Source: an uncultured Eubacteriales bacterium
Lineage (GTDB): Bacteria > Bacillota > Clostridia > Oscillospirales > Oscillospiraceae
Direction: 5' to 3'
Length of the DNA: 9,927 nucleotides
NCBI GenBank assembly: GCA_900547315.1
Contig: URGI01000064.1
Coordinates: forward strand, 1-9,927
Shown here: piece after piece, positions 6,024 through 9,927 of the stretch
Numbering within the stretch: the first letter of the stretch is position 1
How the letters are laid out: the number at the start of each line of letters is the position of its first letter
Notes under the pieces: generated by a model
What the model saw: only the letters and a program-made list of their open reading frames with translations
Databases searched by the model: none
What the model was told of the DNA's origin: nothing
Translations under genes and position numbers: made by a program

Positions 6024-7085
6024 ATGGAATCAGGACGGCACGTGGCGGATACGCCGCGCACGGCGCCGAAGCGGAAAATGAAACCGCTTTGGCTCGTTAT
6101 AGTTATAGATATATTGCTCGCCGGGGTCATTCTGTGCACTTTTTCGCTGTTTCACCATGTCATCCCAAGCATGAACGCAAAGCGCGCAGCCAGCGTAAAA
6201 CTGTCTGCCCCGACTCCGACCGTCGCCGTTACTCCTGCGGCCGAGGCAACGCCGGCTGCTAGCGAGGCTCCGGCTGTAAGCGAAGCGCCGGTGGACAACC
6301 GAACCGAGTGGCAGAAGAAGTTCGCGGAGCATTTTACCGATGAGATAATAGTGACAGAGAATTCCTATTCCAGCCCGAATATCTCCGTCGAGCTTCAGAC
6401 CCACAGCGTCGACATCGACGGGCGCACGAGCGTTTATCACGTTGCGGACATTTATGTGGCCTCGCTCGACAATCTGCGGACATATACCGCGCACGGCGGC
6501 AACGCCTACATGGACGCGCAGAACATCATGGACATGGACGCGGACGTCAACCCCATCCTCGCCATAAGCGGTGACTACGTCACTCTGCAATACGGCGGTT
6601 TCCTGATGCGAAACGGCGAGCTGCTCAACAGCGAATATACCTATTGCGATATATGCGTGCTGTATTCGGATGGCCGCATGGTCACGTATCCGCAGGATGG
6701 ATATAACATTGATGAAATTCTCGCGAATGACCCGCTTCAGATATGGAACTTCGGCCCCGCACTGCTGGATGCGGACGGGCACGTCAAGGACAGCTACAAC
6801 GTCAGCATGACGGTAAGTTACCCCAACCCGCGCAGCGCGATCGGCTATTACGAGCCTGGGCACTACTGCTTCGTGGTCGTGGACGGGCGGCAGGACGGTT
6901 ATTCGTACGGCCTGCGCATTCCGGAGCTTGCCGCGATTTTCGAGGAGCTTGGCTGCACCGAGGCGTATAATCTGGACGGCGGCGGTTCTGCCGTGATGGT
7001 CTTCAACCATGAAAAATACAGCCGCCAGAGCAATGGCGGCCGTGATCTCGGCGATATTATCTATGTCGCGGAAACGGAGGGTTGA
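6024..7085 (+). CDS. Membrane-anchored phosphodiester glycosidase family protein (NAGPA domain)
   Basis: This 353-residue protein has a short basic cytoplasmic N-terminus, one membrane helix (about 22-46), an Ala/Pro/Thr-rich linker (about 60-92) and an extracellular domain (about 110-350) of the NAGPA/DUF2233 type. NAGPA is the mammalian enzyme that uncovers mannose 6-phosphate by removing GlcNAc from a phosphodiester; bacterial homologues are thought to act on sugar-1-phosphodiester bonds in surface glycans. Family signatures seen are ISGDYV (181-186), NPRSAIGYY (268-276), FVVVDGRQ (283-290) and AYNLDGGGSAVMVF (314-327). AGAGGA lies 6 bases before the ATG. The stop is 5 bases before the GTG of the next small membrane protein, so the two form an operon. 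True substrate is unknown; teichoic acid or capsule phosphodiesters are plausible guesses. Confidence 0.87.
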   Translation: MESGRHVADTPRTAPKRKMKPLWLVIVIDILLAGVILCTFSLFHHVIPSMNAKRAASVKLSAPTPTVAVTPAAEATPAASEAPAVSEAPVDNRTEWQKKFAEHFTDEIIVTENSYSSPNISVELQTHSVDIDGRTSVYHVADIYVASLDNLRTYTAHGGNAYMDAQNIMDMDADVNPILAISGDYVTLQYGGFLMRNGELLNSEYTYCDICVLYSDGRMVTYPQDGYNIDEILANDPLQIWNFGPALLDADGHVKDSYNVSMTVSYPNPRSAIGYYEPGHYCFVVVDGRQDGYSYGLRIPELAAIFEELGCTEAYNLDGGGSAVMVFNHEKYSRQSNGGRDLGDIIYVAETEG

Positions 7086-7090
7086 GCACA

Positions 7091-7294
7091 GTGAAATTCC
7101 TCAAAGCGGTGCTGCCGAACATATCCATAGCGCTGTCGCTCTCGCTGCTGGTGCTGGTGATCGTCGATAACCGCAATCCCATGATGGGCTTCCTCCGCAG
7201 CGTTCAGGCGCAGATATTGATAGCTGTCGCCGCGGTTATCGCCATAGCGACCGCGGCGGTGCTGTATGCCGAGTGGCGGTGGGACGGGCGCTGA
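7091..7294 (+). CDS. Small two-helix membrane protein of unknown function
   Basis: This encodes 67 residues with two predicted membrane helices (about 9-26 and 41-59) separated by a short loop with DNRNPMMGF. A cytoplasmic-looking tail EWRWDGR ends the protein. I choose the GTG at 7091 because GGAGG (7076-7080) is 10 bases upstream; the alternative TTG at 7082 overlaps the preceding stop and is only one base from that ribosome binding site. It follows the glycosidase in the same operon, and similar small proteins next to NAGPA-domain genes fit my memory of other Clostridia, so it may be an accessory subunit. No function can be assigned. Confidence 0.72.
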   Translation: MKFLKAVLPNISIALSLSLLVLVIVDNRNPMMGFLRSVQAQILIAVAAVIAIATAAVLYAEWRWDGR

Positions 7295-7298
7295 GACG

Positions 7299-7775
7299 TT
7301 ACTCGGCGATGACTTTCCATGCGTCGATGAGCCTGTCGAGAGACCACGCCGCGTTGGCAGGGGAAGTGGACGGGAGGCAGACGGAGCCGCGCCCCGTTAT
7401 TTCCTCGGAAAAGCGCTTGTAGTAGTTCTTGCTCGTTTTGCCGTTGGTGTAAATGCGGCGGATGTCGGCGCGGGATAAAATGACGCTCAGATCGTTCGGG
7501 ACGGCATTTTTGATGCTGCTGTCCGCGCTGCCGGTGATCTCGCAGGAGGCGAGCACATCCCACAGCGCAATATGATGCTCAAGCAGAAACCGCACTTTCT
7601 CGTCTATGCTCTGCGGTACGTCGGACTTATAGACCGCAGCGAGAACGCGCCAGAAGCGATTCTGCGGATGGCCGTAATAAAACATATTCTCCCGAGATTT
7701 CACTGACGGGAAGCTGCCGAGTATAAGTATCTCGGATTTCGCGTCGTATACCGGAGGGAACGGATGAACAAGCAT
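7299..7775 (-). CDS. DNA-deoxyinosine/uracil glycosylase, UDG family 6-like
   Basis: This 158-residue base-excision repair enzyme belongs to the uracil-DNA glycosylase superfamily and looks closest to the hypoxanthine-DNA glycosylase group (family 6), which removes deaminated adenine. Seen are motif 1 LILGSFPS (17-24), the hallmark YYGHPQNRFW (33-42), in which an Asn is, as I recall, the catalytic residue of the family, and the DNA-intercalation motif LPSTSPANAAWS (134-145). The length is typical of complete members. The start has AGGGAG (complement of 7785-7790) 9 bases upstream. It is convergent with the small membrane protein gene; the stop codons are 4 bases apart with no terminator between. 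A strong terminator sits directly upstream, leaving no space for a promoter of its own. Confidence 0.87.
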   Translation of the reverse strand: MLVHPFPPVYDAKSEILILGSFPSVKSRENMFYYGHPQNRFWRVLAAVYKSDVPQSIDEKVRFLLEHHIALWDVLASCEITGSADSSIKNAVPNDLSVILSRADIRRIYTNGKTSKNYYKRFSEEITGRGSVCLPSTSPANAAWSLDRLIDAWKVIAE

Positions 7776-7792
7776 ATAAACAAACTCCCTGC

Positions 7793-7824
7793 AAAAAGCA
7801 GCCGCAATATTGCGGCTGCTTTTT
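7793..7824 (-). terminator. Perfect palindromic terminator downstream of glnS
   Basis: A flawless 32-base inverted repeat: AAAAAGCAGCCGCAAT (7793-7808) and its exact complement (7809-7824). A GC-rich stem with A5/T5 ends makes it a classical intrinsic terminator, able to work in either direction. It lies 10 bases past the glnS stop and only 2 bases before the ribosome binding site of the DNA glycosylase gene. Confidence 0.92.
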
Positions 7825-7834
7825 AATGTTAAAC

Positions 7835-9529
7835 TTACTTCTTGAAGCTGTCCTTCAGCGCGACCGCGCGGTTGAAGACAAGATGCTCCGGAGTCGCGTC
7901 GCGGTTGTCGAGGCAGAAGTAGCCCTGACGCATGAACTGGAAGCTCTCGGAGTCCTTGCCCTTTTCGGGCATCGCCAGCTTGCCGAGACCGGCTTCGACC
8001 TTGCAGCCGGTGAGAACCTTGAGACTGTCGGGATTGATGCAGTCAAGGAAGTTCTTGTCCGGGCCGTCCGGCTCAGGATCACTGAACAGATAGTCGTAGA
8101 GACGAACCTCGGCGTCGACCGCGGTGTTTGCGTCGACCCAGTGGATGGTCGCGCCCTTGACCTTGCGCCCGTCGGCAGGATCACCGCCGCGGCTCTCGGG
8201 GTCATACTCGCAGTAAATCTCCGTCACACTGCCGTCGGCGTCCTTCTTGCAGCCGGTGCAGGTGACCAGATACGCGCCCTTGAGGCGAACCTCGAAGCCG
8301 GGGTGCATACGCTTGTATTTCGGCGCGGGAACCTCCATGAAGTCGTCCGCTTCGATCCACAGCTCGCGGGAGAAGCTGATCTCGCGCGTGCCGTCTTCCG
8401 GACGCAGGGGATTATTCTCGACCGTCAGAAGCTCGGATTTGCCCTCCGGATAGTTCGTGACGATGAGCTTCACCGGATGCAGCACGGCCATGACGCGCTT
8501 TGCATTCTCGTTCAGATCGTCGCGCAGGCAGCTTTCAAGCAGCGCCCAGTTGACCGTGGAGTCGACTTTAGACACGCCGATGCGCTCGCAGAAATTGCGG
8601 ATGGACTTCGCGGTGTAGCCGCGGCGGCGCAGACCGCAGAGCGTCGGCATACGCGGATCATCCCAGCCGGAGACGCGGTGCTCCTCGACCAGCTGACGCA
8701 GCTTGCGCTTGGACATGACGGTGTAGTTGATGCCGAGACGCGAGAACTCTATCTGGCGCGGCTTGATGCCGGGGATGGACACGTTCGACACGACCCAGTC
8801 GTACAGCGGGCGGTGCGCCTCGTACTCAAGCGAGCAGAGGGAGTGCGTGATGCCCTCCAGCGCGTCCTGTATCGGGTGGGCGAAGTCGTACATCGGGAAG
8901 ATACACCACTTTGTGCCCTGACGGTGATGCTCGATATATCTGATGCGGTACAGCACCGGATCGCGCATGTTGAAGTTGCCGCTTGCGAGGTCGATCTTGG
9001 CGCGCAGGGTGTAGCGGCCTTCCTCAAATTCGCCGTTCTTCATCCGCTCAAAGAGGTCGAGGTTCTCCTCGATAGGCCTGTCGCGCCAGGGGCTGACGGC
9101 GGGGTGCGAGGTGTCGCCCCTGTATTCGCGGAACTGCTCGGGGGTAAGCTCGCAGACGTAGGCAAGCCCTTTCTTTATAAGCTCGATGGCGTATTCATAG
9201 GTCTTTTCAAAGTAATCGGAGCCATAGTAAAACCTGTCGCCCCAGTCAAAGCCGAGCCAGTGGATGTCTTCTTTGATGGCGTCGACGTACTCGGTGTCCT
9301 CCTTGGCGGGGTTGGTGTCGTCCATGCGCAGGTTGCAGATGCCGCCGAAATGCTCGGCAGTGCTGAAGTCTATGGTCAGCGCCTTGCAGTGGCCGATGTG
9401 CAGATATCCGTTCGGTTCGGGCGGGAAACGGGTCTGTATGTGCTTTTCGCCTTTGGCGATCGACTCTTCGATGATCTCTTCGAGGAAGTTCAGCGACTTC
9501 TCCCGTGTTTCGTTTGTTTCGCTTGCCAT
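7835..9529 (-). CDS. glnS: Glutaminyl-tRNA synthetase
   Basis: This class I aminoacyl-tRNA synthetase of 564 residues charges tRNA-Gln with glutamine in the cytoplasm. The Rossmann catalytic domain carries RFPPEPNGYLHIGH (34-47, HIGH at 44-47) and RMDDTNP (68-74). The KMSKS-equivalent loop reads VMSKR (271-275), as is usual for GlnRS, and WDDPRMPTL (289-297) follows. Two C-terminal beta-barrel anticodon-binding domains occupy about 340-560, with PADGRKVKGATIHWV and FQFMRQGYFCLD typical of the family. Length and motifs are complete. It is not GltX: the GlnRS-specific barrels are present. The ATG at 9529 starts just before the conserved KSLNFLEEII and there is no nearby alternative, yet no Shine-Dalgarno sequence lies upstream (the minus strand reads AATCATAAAAAATAAT), unlike most other genes here. 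The preceding gene ends one base upstream. Confidence 0.95.
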   Translation of the reverse strand: MASETNETREKSLNFLEEIIEESIAKGEKHIQTRFPPEPNGYLHIGHCKALTIDFSTAEHFGGICNLRMDDTNPAKEDTEYVDAIKEDIHWLGFDWGDRFYYGSDYFEKTYEYAIELIKKGLAYVCELTPEQFREYRGDTSHPAVSPWRDRPIEENLDLFERMKNGEFEEGRYTLRAKIDLASGNFNMRDPVLYRIRYIEHHRQGTKWCIFPMYDFAHPIQDALEGITHSLCSLEYEAHRPLYDWVVSNVSIPGIKPRQIEFSRLGINYTVMSKRKLRQLVEEHRVSGWDDPRMPTLCGLRRRGYTAKSIRNFCERIGVSKVDSTVNWALLESCLRDDLNENAKRVMAVLHPVKLIVTNYPEGKSELLTVENNPLRPEDGTREISFSRELWIEADDFMEVPAPKYKRMHPGFEVRLKGAYLVTCTGCKKDADGSVTEIYCEYDPESRGGDPADGRKVKGATIHWVDANTAVDAEVRLYDYLFSDPEPDGPDKNFLDCINPDSLKVLTGCKVEAGLGKLAMPEKGKDSESFQFMRQGYFCLDNRDATPEHLVFNRAVALKDSFKK

Positions 9530-9530
9530 A

Positions 9531-9927
9531 TTATTTTTTATGATTCTTGCTGTTGTAAACGGTTTTGAGCAGTTTCACCCCCACGACCAGCATTTGCTGG
9601 GTTCCCAGGGCCGTGCCGTCGTGGTGGGCGGCGAACTCCGCGCGGACCGAGACCGTGTCGTCGAAGAACGAGCGGCGGTAGGAGAGCGCCGTGCGGCTGT
9701 ACACTTTCTGGTCGGGGCGGAAGAAGATTTCGGCGGGGTAGAGGTCGCGGCCGGAGGGCAGCGGCGTGCCGTCTTCGAGTTCGTGTCCCATAAAGAACGG
9801 ATGGATGTTGTCGCCGACGTAGAGGCGTTCGTCGAGCGAAAGTCCCCAGCGGCTGATGCGGAACGCGAATTCGCCCATGCAGGGCGTTTCCCACGAATGG
9901 CCGAAACTGCGGTCGCGCTGGGCCGTG
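9531..9927 (-). CDS. C-terminal part of a probable outer-membrane beta-barrel protein (5' end beyond window)
   Basis: The frame is open from the right edge, giving at least 132 residues. The last 115 start at an internal Met. I recognise no named family. The sequence shows alternating polar/hydrophobic stretches typical of membrane beta strands: GEFAFRISRWGLSLDERLYVG, then SRTALSYRRSFF, TVSVRAEFAAHHDG and TQQMLVVGVKL near the C-terminus, separated by Gly/Asp/Pro turns. This resembles barrels of Bacteroidota rather than a Firmicute protein. Codon use also differs: Glu is mostly GAA (5 of 6 in the last 115 residues) and Lys is mostly AAA. The stop is one base from the glnS ATG. No function is assigned, and its membership in the same genome as the rest is doubtful. 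Confidence 0.6.
   Translation of the reverse strand, partial: TAQRDRSFGHSWETPCMGEFAFRISRWGLSLDERLYVGDNIHPFFMGHELEDGTPLPSGRDLYPAEIFFRPDQKVYSRTALSYRRSFFDDTVSVRAEFAAHHDGTALGTQQMLVVGVKLLKTVYNSKNHKK

Noticed and set aside
7826..9568. A 580-codon open frame on the plus strand opposite glnS
   Set aside because: It is antisense to a full-length GlnS with all motifs, spans the terminator palindrome, and its translation shows no recognisable domain. Long antisense frames arise from the GC-rich codon pattern of glnS.

Overview
The window reads as chromosomal DNA from an anaerobic Firmicute of the class Clostridia, probably an uncultured gut-type lineage near Oscillospirales or Christensenellales. The evidence is GC-rich coding DNA with strong AGGAGG-like ribosome binding sites on most genes, a lipoprotein with a Pro/Thr linker and a DUF6591-like C-terminus, a phosphodiester glycosidase with a small two-helix partner, and a bacterial-type glutaminyl-tRNA synthetase. 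I see no phage, IS element, CRISPR array, tRNA or rRNA. No gap between genes exceeds about 150 bases.

Layout. 1-35 is the very start of a leftward gene. 36-183 is a divergent control region with a near-consensus promoter and two small inverted repeats. 184-1110 (+) encodes a secreted lipoprotein and ends at a perfect bidirectional terminator (1121-1159). On the other side of that terminator lies a leftward DEDDh exonuclease with a Cys/His C-terminal segment and a basic tail (1159-2148, -). A compact divergent promoter region (2149-2304) then leads into murF (2305-3657, +) and a tightly coupled YjjG-type HAD phosphatase (3661-4365, +). A second promoter and a leader hairpin (4404-4472) precede two tandem MgtC/SapB-family membrane proteins (4502-5227 and 5244-5939, +). 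A hairpin that also holds the -35 box of a full-consensus promoter (5949-5992) separates these from a membrane-anchored phosphodiester glycosidase (6024-7085, +) and a 67-residue membrane protein (7091-7294, +). Facing them on the minus strand are a family-6 hypoxanthine/uracil-DNA glycosylase (7299-7775, -), a perfect 32-base terminator palindrome (7793-7824) and glnS (7835-9529, -). At the right edge (9531-9927, -) is the C-terminal part of a protein that looks like an outer-membrane beta-barrel.

How the genes fit together. Most are housekeeping or envelope functions: peptidoglycan precursor synthesis (murF), nucleotide or metabolite clean-up (HAD), translation (glnS), base-excision repair (the glycosylase), nucleic-acid trimming (the exonuclease), envelope or ion-stress homeostasis (the MgtC pair) and surface glycan handling (the glycosidase pair). 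I see no single new multi-gene system.

The points most worth checking are: the right edge, where a Gram-negative-looking protein with different codon use ends one base before a glnS that lacks a Shine-Dalgarno sequence (an assembly chimera or a transfer); the DNA glycosylase gene placed directly behind a strong terminator; the duplicated MgtC genes with their leader hairpin and unequal initiation signals; and the low-GC central domain of the lipoprotein.
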